Shown piece by piece: positions 1 through 13,800 of a DNA stretch of 64,000 nt; positions within the stretch are counted from its first letter, which is position 1; each line of letters starts with the position of its first letter. Made by a program: the position numbers and the translations under genes. The notes under the pieces were generated by a model, which was given only the letters and a program-made list of their open reading frames with translations, was not told the origin of the DNA and made no database searches. The stretch covers positions 33,428,001 to 33,492,000 of the forward strand of contig NC_044572.1 in NCBI RefSeq assembly GCF_901933205.1, written 5' to 3'. The stretch comes from Camarhynchus parvulus (Eukaryota; Chordata; Aves; Passeriformes; Thraupidae).

Positions 1-3000
1 TGTGTGGTTTTAAATTAGTCATAACTTTAGCTTCTGTTTTAATGAGATCTTCAGTTGTCTTCCCAGAGGGGAAGGCTTTGTTTTCTCAAGAGCAGTGTGT
101 CTTTTCCCAAAAGAAATGAATTTGTACTAATGACACATAAAAAGGTGAGGTGGCAGTGGAGGTGTTGGGCAGTGATTATGGGGAGAAGGGACATATCTGC
201 AAGTCTCAGGCACTGAAGAACATCTTGATAATGCCAGAACCTGTGATGTGCCAGGCACTCGTGTATAAATAGTCACGTTGGCACGCAGTGTCATTGCAAT
301 CGTGCTTTGGGAACAGCTGAGTCTAACAGCCTTGTCTCTCATGCACAGCCCAAAGACACCCTCACATGTCTTCAGGCATGTGAAATAATAAGAGTGGTGT
401 TTAATGGCTGAGACACGAGTTGTTGTGCTCTCCCAGGATTTAGGACTATGTGGCATTTGTTAAGTCTGTCTGGCCGCTGGTTGCAGGTGTGACTGTTTGG
501 AACTGGGGAGGCAGGAACGCAAATGGCTCATCCCTGATGAGAGAAAGCCTTTTGTCTCCCCCTCTCTGGGTGGATGAAGATGAATCACAGAATATGCTGA
601 GCTGGAAGATCTGTTTGACGTGCTGGTTAGGAAAAAGATGTCAATAGTAGGTATGTAATCCAGTGCTAAACCTTAGAATAGAAATGCAAGATCCTCTCCC
701 AGCTGAGGTCTTTTTTCGTGAGCTTTCCACAGCTGAATTACAGGGGTTTAATGCAAACCATGGTACGTTGGTGTTAATAGTCCAGGTCAGCTTGCAAAGA
801 AAATATCTTGATTTTCTCAGGAAAACATAAATATTTGCACCAAACCTTGTAACTAATGCAAGATAACCATAAAAATAATTTAGAGTCCTGTGGACTATCT
901 TTAAGAAACATAAGGCAGTCTTCAGGTTTCAGTCAGACTGGGAAAATAATATCCTATGCTGTAGCATATGTGCATAAGCAATGATTTTCTGTCAAAAAAG
1001 GATTCTTTCTTTTTCTCCCGGATTTCCAGAGTCACAGATCCTTTGGACCAAGGCGACTTGTACACATTAAATATCTTTACTTTGAGCAAACTTCTTGGTT
1101 TGCTTGAAAAAAATAAGACTTTGGGACTTACAGCATCTGAACAACACTGTGTAAACACTATTTGACACTCCAGAATTATTTGACCACCTGAGGATCACTA
1201 GAGCTTCTGTCATTCCAACCGTGGGTGGTAACTGACTTGTCCTAGACCATCTGAAATAGAAGTTTGTTAGCAGTATGGAAAAATCATGTGGGTTCATGTA
1301 TATGGTTGCCCTTTCACTGGATTTCTAGCAAAGCTTAATTCTAAGTAGTGCTGCCTTTACTCTGTAGGCTTGGCTAAACAAGATACTTTCCAACCTTGAA
1401 TAGCTTTATTCTCTCTTTAAGGTAGATGAAATTCTGAATTTCAGTGGTCAGTTAATAACTAGCTTTTATAATTACAAAAGTTGTATTGTTTTTAGTCTAG
1501 ATGACCAAAACCTCTAACCATTTTCCTTCCTGTTCTCCTGCTAGAACAATAATACAGACCCCGTCAAGGACAGTACTATCTTTACAGAATGCTTTCTGAG
1601 CATGTAAAATATTTGCTGTGCATAATGTGGTGCAGGATTTGAAACTCACCTATAAAGGGGAAGAGCATCCTCAGTAATGGTTGTTTACCTCTCCAGTGGC
1701 ACCGAGTGACGTAATTGTGTCAGTTCTGCAGAAAAATTACTATCAGTGAAGTCTAGGCTGGATACCTGCAGTGAGGCTTCCCTCTGTGGGCTTGCAGCTG
1801 CAGGGTGCTGGTACCTTCTGCTCCTGCTTGGTCTGGGCCCTTGGTTTCATTGAGGTGCTGTGATTGTGGTTTTGTTCTGAGATCTGGGCCAAAAAGCAGT
1901 ATCACTGCAACTTCACTGTGTTTCTACAAACCAGTAGGGCTGGAGAGGATCTCCTGATGGTTATCAGATCCTTCCAGCCATCTGATGGACATTTGGTATG
2001 GGTTTAACTGTGGGACCATGAAGTAATACTTCTAATACATCCATTCATAATGTGTAGGTTTCAACTGGTTTAATTAAAGATGTGGTTCTGTGAATTGATA
2101 CTTGTTCTGTTTTAAGACTGGATTGTGCTTTTTTTTGGCCTGAAGTAAATTAAACCTAACAGGTACCAAAAAGAATGGGACTGGGCCTGTTGCAAGTGTT
2201 GCAAAAGAAAAGGACTTCTGAGACATTGTTTATGACTATAAATTATTTCAACTGGTGACTGTGTATGCATTTTCTCATAGTATTTGCCTCTGAAGTGCTT
2301 ACAAGCAGAAAACAGTCTGGGACTTCCAAAACTTTAGTGTGTATCTTCTGTGTTTAAAGACAGTGACTAATAAATGAACTTGGAATAAGTGTTATTTAAC
2401 ACAAACCAGTTTCTCTTGGTCCACTGTTTTCCCATAGGCTTGCCATACAGATCTGTGCCTTCTGCTCATTTCAGCAGCACTTGCTCTGTGAGCGTGAAAT
2501 CTTTCTCCTACTGAAGGCAGAAGTTATTGTTCAGACTACTTAGTGGTCTACTTGAATTCATTGTTGGAAAACCATCACATGGGTTTGGGCACTGTGAAAG
2601 CAAGCTGTGAGCCTTACTTGTCCTGCAAGCACTGTTTTCTATGTTGACTTCTCTTACCACTTTATCTTGAACAGCGTTTGCTCCAGGCTGATCAGCAACT
2701 TCTTTGACTTGGCTGTGATGGCAGAGCAGCCAAGTGCTGCTTTTCTTCTCTCCCTCCCATTTTTGTGTATTTGCTATGCCTCCTGCTGTTCTCTCACAAC
2801 TTCATAAAGAAGTTTGCCACATCACAGGTGAGCCTCTTGTGCCGGGAACTTGCCAAAAGCTGATATCAGTCTTATAAAGTCAGGGTGCAGCAGTGGGGTG
2901 AAAGCAATAAAAATCACATCTTCATGTTCAGTAGGCACAAAATAAATGAGAGGTAGAAAATCTAGGTATATGGATGAATCACTGATCTTCAGCTTGTTTT

Positions 3001-6000
3001 TCTTACTGGTCAGTCTCATGAGAAGTTTCTCCTGCCAAATGCTGTTTGTTTCTCAGAATTGCTTGCTTTAATAATAAGTAACACTATTTAGGAGTTCTTT
3101 GCTTCCAAAATACTGTTTTCTTGCCACTGGCACAGTCTAGCATCTAGAAAGGTAACCAAGCCTGTTGAACAAGTGAACTGCCCAGTCAAACTCACTGTTA
3201 ATACATTCTTTAATGGTTAATTTGATGGTTGATAGACCCAGCCCACGAAGTAGTGCAATATGTGGATGCAGCTACACAAACGTGACAACAGTAAGATTTT
3301 GCGTCAGTGATGGGCTGTCTGATGCATTCTTCAGGGGAAGAGAGCCTGAATAGTGAATTGCCATAGTGTGAAAGACTAGATATCTGATCCAGCTGCGCTA
3401 TTGTAATGATCTGCCATGGGCTTGGTCAACTTAAAAAAGACACAAGAGACACAACAGCTTGAAGAGAGTTGATCAGAATGCTTTGTGGGCACACTATATT
3501 GACTGCCATATTTCCTGTCTTACCCACTGTCTTAGGCTGCAGTTATACTGACTACTTGGGATCAGTCTGTCTCAGGATGTTATTGCTTAGCTGTTCATTT
3601 CATTTTTTACTATATCTGTGCTGGGTCTTTCCCAGCCATCTCCCCAGACCCATGTCATGAGACTGGGACTTCTAATTCTGTGGTTGCAGCCAAAACTATA
3701 ACTTCTGCTTTACTTTCCTCTCTGGGCACAAGACCAAACGCTAACACTTCCTGGATTGGAGCAGGTAGCACATCACAAAAATTGATGCTTTGATAGCATA
3801 AGGAAATCCGCAGTAGGGAAAAAGCTAAGCTAGAACATGTAGTGCTAAGTAACAGCAATTCAAGCAGCAGACAAAAATTGTATCATAAATTAAAATATTT
3901 TGAAATAAGCAAAAAATGAGAAATTTCTGGGACATGAGATTCAAAGTGTCCCAGCAGGTAAGTCAGGAAGGGAGGGGTCAGGTGATGGCAGCCTCTGCGT
4001 CTGAGAGACAGAGAAGGAAGTGTAGTGATAAGACTGCATAGTATTTGCTGACTTTTGCTCTGCTTATGCTGCTGCAAAGATACAGCTTCCATCAGCCCTT
4101 CTTTTCCTGTGGTAAGTAAAAATTAATTATTACAGAAATACGTTGAGAAAGACAAATTTTTAAGGCAACTTAATTTTATTTTATGCAATGAAATACTTAA
4201 GTCCTGAGAAAAACATGATTTTTGAAAGAAAGACATACATTTTCTGAACCTTCCTTCAGAAGCATTTAATATTTTTCTTAGGAATTTAATCTATGTTCTG
4301 AAATGCTGAGACTTTAGTCTCTTTACAACCCCACCTTGTTGGTTTCTAAAAGTAACAGCTGTCTGATGTGTTGTTTGTAACTTACATCATGTAATAAGTA
4401 CCTAGGGGTGGTTTATCTGTCTGTGTTGGTGGACCTCGTAAGATCTGTGTATGGTTTATGCACAGTGTGTACGTCCTCACTCATCACCTCTGCAACTGAA
4501 CGGAACTGTCACTTGCAAGGTGCACAGTGCTACTCAGCAAGTGGTTTAGCCTGGAAATTACTTGCTGCTTTCCCTTTTCAGAGGTAGTTTCAGTACCAGT
4601 GGTGTGCCTGTTCTGTGTAAGTATTAGTAAGAAGCCTTGATCCAGTGTTTTCCATGTTGAGTACAGCTGAAAAGATGGTTGATTTGCTGGCTTGCCAAGA
4701 TTGCTGATTCTTCCGAAATTGATTTTTTCCTAGCTCAAGGAATCTCAAAAGCTCCCTGGAGCAAGCACACTTCTGAAACTGTACCTTGAAGGTCACCAAT
4801 GCTTCCTTCAAAGACTGCCTTATCTCTTGGTCAACCTTCTGAAAATGTCCTAGCAACAAAACCTGTGATTATGTATGGCACAAAAATCGTTTTGCATAGT
4901 TTAATCTACTTCTTATGCACCATAAAAATTGGAAAGAGTAGCAAAGGCAGGATCACATGGCAGACCAGCTTGACAGGCTGCCTGAAGACAGGAGCTGGAG
5001 CTGCAGGAAAGTTCTGAGGGGCCCCCTGGTTGTCTCCAGAAGCAGTGGCAAGCATTAGCCCTGAGGAATAAATAATTACCGTGACCAGCTCTGGCATGTA
5101 ATGTTTTTTTCAGTTACTTGACCCCCAATTACTGTTCTGTAGTTGTTACCTAAAATCCCAAGATGCCAGTGTTAGCCTTACCAGTAGCTTCTCTTAAGAG
5201 AAAACCATAGTAATCCTCTGAGATCAGCAACCCACTGAAACTGCAGAATATCCATGAAGTCCTTTGGTTGTGTGTATATCTGCAATTTGAGCCTGAAAAA
5301 GAAAAAACCAAAACAAACAAAACCCCCTTCCCCCCAGAAACCAAACTGACCCATCAGCAGCAACAAAAAGAGAATGGGGAAACATCTGAATAGCTCTCTC
5401 CTACTTTGAACAGATTTCTTAGTACTTCTTCCTTGTTTATCTTTAGGCTTTAAGAGGTTTCAGAAGGGCTTGGCATATAACTCATGCTGCTGTCCAGCAA
5501 TATTGTATTAACTTGAAGCAATTGAAAGCGTGGTATAATACCACTGTAATTGGAAATCTGTGACCCACACCTGACACTGTAATCCTTGTGATGTATTTAT
5601 TTTGGAGGGCAGAGGGAAATTAGTATTTTTCATTAACTCTTTGATTGTCAAGTTTCTCTGAAACAAATGAAAATTTCTTATATATTGTCTTTTTTTTTTT
5701 TTTTTTTTAATGATCCAGATTCATCCTTCTGGTAAAACATGTCTTACTAGCCAGCAAGATTGCAGGACAAGGGAACAGCTGACTGGGGAGAAATGCTAAT
5801 GTAATGGTTAAGGAGAAACTGTCTTATACCTCATGGCCATAAAAAAGTGTTTAGAAACTAAATGGAGTGAAATTCCATAGGAAGGAGTAGTTAACTAAGC
5901 ATCTTGGCAACAGTGCCTGGGAATTTCAAGTGCAGCCACAAAGGCATGATATTTGGCAGTGCCTTTCTACATTGCATTGTGGTGGAAAGGAAGGTGTGTG

Positions 6001-7160
6001 AATTCTGTCAGTGGTTTGGAAAGCTCCCATTCTTTTAAAAGCAGTTTAGACAGTGTGCTAATTTTTTTCTCAGCAGTGAAGTGATTGTGCTCCTACTGTG
6101 GTACAACACTGATGAAACTGGTACTTTGATCCTGGGAAGTGAGAAGGATTTGCTCAAGGGGTACTTCATTTTGTGAACTTCACTAAGCAGGCTGCAGACC
6201 CCTGACTGTTGTGTAGCGTATAGATGAAAATGCTCATGACTTTCATACTCTTTTCACTTTTGACCCACAGATCCTTACAGTAATTTGCTGAGGGTGAGGC
6301 AAATGACCATCAGGATAGATGAAAGGAGGAAATGTGCTCAGTGACCTGCACAGTCTTGGATTTCAGTCCTCACCATCTGGTTCATGGACAGTGAGGAACA
6401 GGAGTGAACTCATGGGTCTGATCAGTACAGTTGGGTTGACCCCAGGTGTTAAGTGGAACAGGTGAAGTAGAAGGCTTATGCTGCATTTGAGTTATTCTGG
6501 ATTGACTGAAAGTCCCTGCTTGAGGAGCAGGATTTGAATAAGATTTTTCACATCAACCAGAGCTGTAGTTCTGTGATAGCCATGTATCTGATTGCCGTAA
6601 ATGCCAAGCTGTGTTAGGATGTGGTCAATTTGGCAACACAAAATGGTCTGTTTTTATAGGTTGAGGGTTTTTTTGAGCTCTCCAGAGCATCTCTTAATTA
6701 TTCTTCCTGTTCCTCCCAGTTCTCCCATCACCCCTGCCTGTGTGTTTTCCTTACAAATCCACACAGATCACTTGCCTTTCAGGAACATAGTGTGGCCAGA
6801 TGCACATGGGCATGTTCTTTGACAGTGAGCTCCATGTATGGATGCAGCTGAACTTCCTACAGGCTGTAAATGAAAATTATTATGACTTTGTTTGAGTCTT
6901 AAGGTGAGCAAAACACAAAATGCAGGAAAGACTTGTAAGCATTTAGAGATTCAATTTTTCTCTCTCTCTTGGTCATATTGAAGCCTTGAATTAAAGTTTC
7001 ATTTGATACTGATCATGGGAACAACCCTGAAAGCACAGCTGAGGACTTTGCTTATGACTGGATAGTACTTTCCATCATCACCAAGGTCTAAAACTAAATC
7101 ACACTTCCCCATTAAGGCCTGAAGATGGTAATTTAGTTATATGATTAGAAATAACCAAAG

Positions 7161-7214
7161 ATGGATGGATGGATGGATGGATGGATGGATGGATGGATGG
7201 ATGGATGGATGGAT
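7161..7214. repeat. (ATGG)n tetranucleotide microsatellite
   Basis: There are about 13.5 uninterrupted copies of ATGG over 54 bases. A perfect array of this length is likely to be polymorphic. Confidence 0.98.
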
Positions 7215-8859
7215 GAGCTGACTACTGTCATTTATCCTTGAGAGGAAACACTGACCACGTGGAATGCATGAGCACTCCCAGAGCTGATAAGGATATTGCA
7301 TAAGTCACTGCCCAGTAATGAGTGAAACTGTAAAATTTCAGTGCAGCTAAATACAGCTACTGGTGAGGCAGCCAGGAGGGCTTGCATTTGTTCATGCTGT
7401 TCTTAGAGCAAGTTGATGTGGTTTTTGTCTGCATGAGTGCTCGAGTTTTTATCTTTCAGTATGAGAACGCTGGGGAGAAATCACTTCCTCCTTCAGGAGC
7501 AGTCCATCTACATGATAAAAGGGTATATCCCTAGTAATGTTAGATTATCTGTTTTAATTTAGATTTTAAAATAGAAACTAATCTCTAAAATATGAAATCA
7601 AATACTTGATATTATTTATCTATTACCCTTAAGAAGAGCACTGCAGTTTATCTGTTTTCCCTAAGAAAAGTACTGCAGTACTTGTGGTTTTTTCTTCCCT
7701 CTTCTTCCTGGTTCTTTTTCAGGCACAGGAAGTATGGCAATTCATCCTACATAATCTTTTGCTTTTGAGTGGTTGCTGTTAGCAGCTGTGGAGCTGTTCT
7801 CTGGCAGTTTTGTTGGTTATGCAATTAAGAACCACAAAAAATACGTACTGCAAGAAGCAGTTTATATAGTATATGAAACTAAGAAAAAAAAAAGAGAAGT
7901 TTTCAGACTGATAATGGATCAGAAGCAGGACCAAAACTTACTCAAAGCAACGTGGGGGGGTTTTCCCAGTCTCAGCAGGAAGTGTTTTATCAAAACTACA
8001 GACCAGCCGCTGGCTTTTTTGATTCTGTTTCCCAGCACTTGTTCATTTCGCTGTCAGAGGAAATTTTGCTTAGAGTAAAAAGACCAAAAGCCTTCTGTTT
8101 GTCTTCTGATGGGTGTTTTTCTCCATCACTGGTATTTTGGCTGTTTTTTTCTCAAGATACAAAGATAACTTCTTAAGCAGAAGTTTTACTAGCTTCACTG
8201 TGCGTTCTGCTTCACTGGCTTCTCCGTGTGTTACAGAGGTCCCCAAATATATATCTTGCTACCAGACAGAATATTGCATTCAGTATATTTGCAAGTGGCT
8301 GCAGCATGACTGGGCAATCTCACTGAAATCAGGCAGCCTTGGGGGGCTTGCAGTTCCATTGTTGATTTTTTTTCCGAATTACTTGATGAAAAACTGATGT
8401 ATTTTAAATATTTTAGGAAGCTTTTTGGTGCTGAAATATTAATTTTTTCGCTATTAAATGTTTAAAATTGTGATGGCTGTTTGGAGTTTAAGCTGTTCTT
8501 GCTAACCTGTACCAACACATAACTTGGTCATTAGAAAAACAGATGACAGAATGAAACATGCTATTTCAGCCTTGTCATTCGCTAGCAGTGTTAGGAATGA
8601 GATATTTTGGGCTTGCATAATTTCTCACTTGAATCAGCTTAGAGGCAGGGGGGAAACACACTGCAGAATTTGATGGAATAAAGATACATAACTGGAAAAA
8701 AAATTTTGCATTGCCATTTTGAAAAAAAAACCACAGCACATTCAAATGTGAAAGGGGGGATAATTACCTCAAACTGTATAGGTTTACAGCTATACTCAGT
8801 GGGGAGGGATAGCAGAAAGAATCTTCTTCAAACAGCCTGAGCCCAACATAGGTGATTTT

Positions 8860-9387
8860 TTTGTCTGTACTCAGCACTTGTGAGGCTGCACCTCGAGTCC
8901 TGTGTCCGGTTCTGTGTCCTTCACTTGTGAAGGACATTGAGGTGCTGGACACAGTCCAGAGAAGGGCAGTGGAGCTGGGGAGGGGTCTGGAGACTGAGTC
9001 CTACGAGGGGCAGCTGAGGGAGCTGTGGATGTTCAGCCTGGAGAAAAGAAGGCTCAGAGGAAGTATTATTGCTCCCTACAACTGCCTGAAAGGAGGCCGT
9101 AGCTGGCTGGGGATCAGCCTGTTCTCCAGGCAGCCAGTGACAGGACAAGAGGACGTGGCCTCAAGCCGTGCCAAGGAAAGTTCAAGCTGGACCTCAGGAA
9201 GAATTTCTTCACAGAAAGGAAGTTGTTAAGCATTGGAATAGTCTGCCCAGGGTGGTGGTGGAGACACCATGGAGGTGTTCAGGAAACAGCTATGGGCCGT
9301 GGTCTAGTGGACAAGATGCTGGTCAGTCAAAGGTTGGACTTGATGATCTTGGAGACAGCTTAAATGATTATGCAATTCCATGAAAGT
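8860..9387 (+). mobile_element. CR1 LINE 3' fragment
   Basis: The sequence matches the avian CR1 3' end in order. It has the CCAGAGAAGGGCAGTGGAGCT segment, GCCTGGAGAAAAGAAGGCT, CTACAACTGCCTGAAAGGAGG, AGGACAAGAGGA, AAGAATTTCTTCACAGAAAG, GCATTGGAATAGTCTGCCCAGG and the terminal TTGGACTTGATGATCTTGGA. It is 5'-truncated and about 20% diverged by eye, with several frame breaks, so it is a dead copy within SNX10 intron sequence in the sense orientation. Open frames across it are remnants of the reverse-transcriptase end. Confidence 0.93.
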
Positions 9388-10831
9388 CCTGTGATGTGTT
9401 CTGGTGCCCTCCAGTTATTTCTCCAAAAGGAAAGTTTCTAACATACTTTTGCATTAACAGCAGTTAGCCCTAGTAAGCCAAATTTTTACTTCCACCTTGC
9501 AGAGATGCTTGACACTGCTGAGCCTGTGCAGCAAGAAATGTTTGAGTGCTCTTCTATAACTTCAACTTGGAACATACATGCTAGTTAAGCATATATAAAT
9601 GGAGTTTAAAAAAAGAATATTTGAGTGTGGTTTTGATATTCCTACTTTATCAGTACCATTCTAGCTATAGAAGTGAAATGATGGCCTTATCTTTATGGAG
9701 GTGGGAACTGTACAATGGCACCCTTTAGGATGAAGTCTTATGTATGATCATTTTTATTTGGAAACAGAGTATCCCATTTTGATATAACCGACCCTATAGA
9801 AATTTGACAACAAAGTGTTTGTTCCAGAATAACTTCTGGTCAAAGAAATGTATGTGTGCTTATCTTTGTGCTCTGTTTTATTAAAATGGGTGGGGTTTAT
9901 TATTTGAAAGTGTTTGTAAGAGGCATTGGGTAGGGTTGGGGTGTTCAGCGCTCCTTGGCCGGGCTTGACATAAATATGTAGTTGTATAATAACAAGAGCA
10001 GCCTCAAGCTCCATATCACTAAACAGGAGATGATGTGTATATAAGCTGGCAAATAAATAAAGCTGTCCTGCTCTTCCCATGTGGGTACCTGTCCTGAACA
10101 AGCTGTCCAGTTTATTGGACTGCAGACACAGTTAAAAATTTATTGGGATTTTCAGCAAAAGAGGAGATTTAAAATATAAGTTAATGACAAGATGTTTCGT
10201 TTTGGTCTAATTATCCCCGCCCCTACATGGAGGTTTGAAAACACAGATGCTGTGAAATTTTCCCTGAGTTTTAGCTCTCCTGGAGGATCCAAGCATTTTG
10301 CGTCTCCAGTTCTCTGAGTTTGAGGAAGATGGTTAAGATGGGCATTTGATTCTTTTGACTCAGATGTTTTAGGGTCTCTGTACCTCAGCTGCAGTCACAC
10401 AGACTTGTTCTTGGGCGCCTGGGAGTGAGGCCCAGGCAGCAGTGCCTTGGCTGTGTGTGTGCGCTGGGAGTGCTGGCTCAGTGGAGCTGTTGGAGGTGGG
10501 TGCAAGGTTGAACCCTGAGGTGGCTCTTGGAGCAGAGAAGAAAAGCACTGACTTCCAGAGATGAATTGGACTGTCAAGTATGACAAATACATAGAGAAGG
10601 GGACTAGCCCAGTGCTTCTAAAAAGGGATTATTTTAAAAATGAATAAATTCTGAGATACAGGTAATGCAGTGGGTTTTCTGTCATATATGGCACTATGCC
10701 TGGCTTTTTCCACTGTCTACTAATAAAGGGCAAAAGTGATAATGACCTTTAAATAACTACTAAATACCAATATGATGTCTGTTCTGTTTTTTTTTCCCAG
10801 GTTGATTTTTTTTTACTACAAACCAGTGAAG

Positions 10832-10855
10832 ATGACGCCAAAACATGAAATACAG
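10832..10855 (+). CDS. SNX10: SNX10 first coding exon (start codon, 8 residues)
   Basis: The exon itself begins at 10801, after a long T tract and CAG acceptor (TTTTTTTTTCCCAG). Its first 31 bases are 5' UTR. The ATG at 10832 opens MTPKHEIQ and the exon ends at 10855 before GTAAG, in phase 0. Human SNX10 also has eight residues before the shared E-F-V start of the PX domain. The untranslated exon or exons spliced to 10801 are not recognisable upstream and probably lie outside the window. Confidence 0.93.
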
Positions 10856-13800
10856 GTAAGTGGTATCTAAGCTTTAATAAAAAAGGATTCAAGTTGTGGA
10901 TTGAATTTCATTAAGATTCGCATGGATCAGGGAAGACTGGTTGTATTCTTCATACTTTTAGTTGCCAGGATACAGAATATTCTGGAATGATGCAGTGCCA
11001 GTTCCTTCTGTTAAAATCTGATAGAAGAATCAGATTTTCATTCAGAGTAAGTGACTGTGCATAAAGGGCTCAGACACTGAGACGGGAGAGAAAGATTTGG
11101 ATGGAGTCTTCTTTTTATCAGTTTTAGATATTTTATAGGGACAATGGTTGGATCTGGATCTGATCTCTGATTACCAGCTGCACAGACCACAAGAATCCTA
11201 TTTGCATGTTCTCTTCTGCTCAGTCCAATGAACATTAGAGGTTTCAACAAATATTTTGCCTCAGCTCTTAGTTCCTTATCAGCCTTACTACACAGCATGC
11301 GTGGAGTCAAGATGCCAACATCCACAGCATGAAAAGTCCCATGGCTGATCCTTTTACTAACAGGCAACCTGATGGGATATGCTATTTTTCTTGGAAGCTT
11401 TGTGGAAAATTACTCTTCAGGGGTTATTGACTAATCATATGTATAATAGGAGCACAAGCTCATCACCTGATACAGTCCTGAGCGCAGACATTTGAATTAA
11501 AATGCAGCTGAAGTGATTAAATACAAATAGTCAACCAATGTGAGATTATTTTTATTCCTCCTTATTGTGGTAGATTTTCCCCTCATATTAAAAATAGATA
11601 TTTCCATGTCAGATTTCCTATTTTCCTTGTAGGAAAATGTTAAGAGATTTCTGAGAAAGGCACATTTTTTGTGATCAGATTCTGTATAGGAAGGGTTCTG
11701 CCTTATCCTTTTCTCTGAGGAATCTATTGCATTATGCAGAAATATATCCAAGAAAAGAAAAGAGAGAAGGGGAAGAAAAAAAGAAACAGAAAAATTAAAA
11801 GAGAAAGATTTATTGTGTTTGCTTCAGCTGCCTTTATGGGTTGTTTTTCTTTTTGAGGCAGATCCAAAATGGAACATTTTGTTTTTCCAGGCTTGCGTCT
11901 ATGTGACCTCAGTGCTGTCCTTAAGTCTCCTGTCAACACTCGTGTTCTTTGCATAGATCTGTAACCATGAGGGAGTAGGTGTAATCCAGGTTTGGGTGTC
12001 ACTTTGGCTGTTTTGTCATTTATGTGTGACCCTGTCTACTCGGACTGCTCCTGGCCTTGAGGACAGGTTAGCAAAACACCACCAGTGCCACGCTTAAACT
12101 GGCTGCTTTAGCCAGGAATTAAAAGGCACATGCAGCCAGAGAAACTGCTCTGCAATTTCTGCTTGTTAAGTAGTTCTGACTGCGTTTGGGGCAGATTTGA
12201 AGATTCTGAATATTCATGAGGATGTTCAGGTCAGTATTGCTGCTGGGCTCTCTATCAAAGCTATAGCTTTAGCAGTTTGGACAGAAAATTGTTTGCCTCT
12301 GAATTTAGTAGTTTCCAGAGAGAAGGAATAAATGGAGATGCCACATCTTCCAGTACCTTTCTTTTGAGTATATACTGTTCCCAGTGCAAGAGGCCTCCTT
12401 GCCCAAGCCTGGACACTTTTAACAGCAAATTTTGGTTTTGAGAGAATTGTCGCTCTGAAGCGTTACAGGATGCATATTCTTGCATGCATTGATATATATA
12501 TTGTGCCACTCAAAAAACCCCCAACAACACAACCAAGAAAACAAACCAATGAGAAAACAAAACTGAAAGTATGTGTAGTGTGACATAATAGCTAGATAGA
12601 TCTGTAGTTCTGGAAAAACCAAGCAGCACTGGGCAATGGGGGGAAGACACCTTGTACAGGATTGCAGCTGGCAAAATGTAAAGTCCCTGAAACCTCGGCT
12701 GTCTTTGTACTGAGTCTCCTGTGTTGTACAGCTGGACTGCAGTATAGTTTTGTGACAGGTGATTAAGTTAGTCTTTAAGTGGTCTGTGGGAGGGAGAGGT
12801 CAGCGTCACCTCCCCCAGGTGTACAGTGCCTTACTTGAGAAAAGACATGTCTGTTGAGAGTGTCCTCAGTTTTATAGCAAAATGGGGAGGGAGTGGAGTA
12901 CATAGAGAGGAGAAAGGCAGTTATTACCCAGTATTGCTGTAATCTTCTGGTTGTTTGTGACCAGTGAATGCAGGATGCACTGAGCATATAACAGCAATCT
13001 CACAGAGAAGTGGGTATTCTGCCACCTGACTCTGCTTGGACCATAACATAGCCTGTTTGTGAATATTGACCTTTACTCTAGGGGCGCAAAAGCATAGGTA
13101 TCTTTTCTGGTAGTGGATCATCACTTATACTGGCTGGTTAGGTCTGCTTTGATTAGAGCAATGCTCTTTTCCCAGTGGGATCTTGTATTCTGGAGAAGAC
13201 TTAAAGGTCAAGAGAAGGAACAGTCTACATGTGCAATGCCACTGTTTCAGAGCAGCAAAATCTGTAATGGGAATAACACTTCCTGGATTCAAGAGATGAA
13301 TAGGGGAAGTAACCCTAAATCTTGAGAAAGGCTGTACATTTTTATTTTTCATTTCTAGTTGCTTACTGTTTATCTTGCTTCATTCTAAACTCAATATTGT
13401 CATTTTTTCGGTAAGTAAGGGGGGAAAAAAAGGAACACCCAGTCTTCTGTTGAAATCCTAGTGTTTCATATCAAAGCTGACACTGACTGTGTCTGAGGGC
13501 TGTGTTTTGCTGAGGTGCTATGCTGTTCTGCACATCATTTTTTGTCTTGGCTCAGTTCTTTACTGCTTAGACACTTCCTGCCATGGCATATACAGCAGGT
13601 CTTATTTCTTTGGTAGGTAGAGTCTGAAGGGTTTTAACTTCCTCCTTGTTGAAACTCAGTGACTAGTTAATTGTACAGATGTGTACAGAAGTTTTCCAAT
13701 GTAAATCTTGTGGTCTAGAATGATTTGCAAGGTAAGCCATAGCTAACCAACATCTTATCCAATAGCAACTTTTAGTCACAATACTTTGGTACTGTAAAAC

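Larger units (their letters stand above)
1..10800 (+). other. SNX10: Upstream intron of SNX10 (5' part of the gene)
   Basis: No conserved coding exon, CpG island or promoter-like block is visible here. The stretch most likely belongs to the intron(s) before the first coding exon, because 10801 opens with a strong splice acceptor. It contains a T19 run at 5690-5708, an ATGG tetranucleotide array at 7161-7214 and a CR1 fragment at 8860-9387. An untranslated alternative first exon cannot be excluded by eye. Confidence 0.6.

Noticed and set aside
8852..9229. 125-codon open frame
   Set aside because: It lies within the decayed CR1 LINE fragment and is a remnant of it, not a host gene.
1..10800. 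SNX10 untranslated first exon or promoter
   Set aside because: No CpG island, GC-box cluster or convincing donor-bounded exon could be picked out; it probably lies left of the window.
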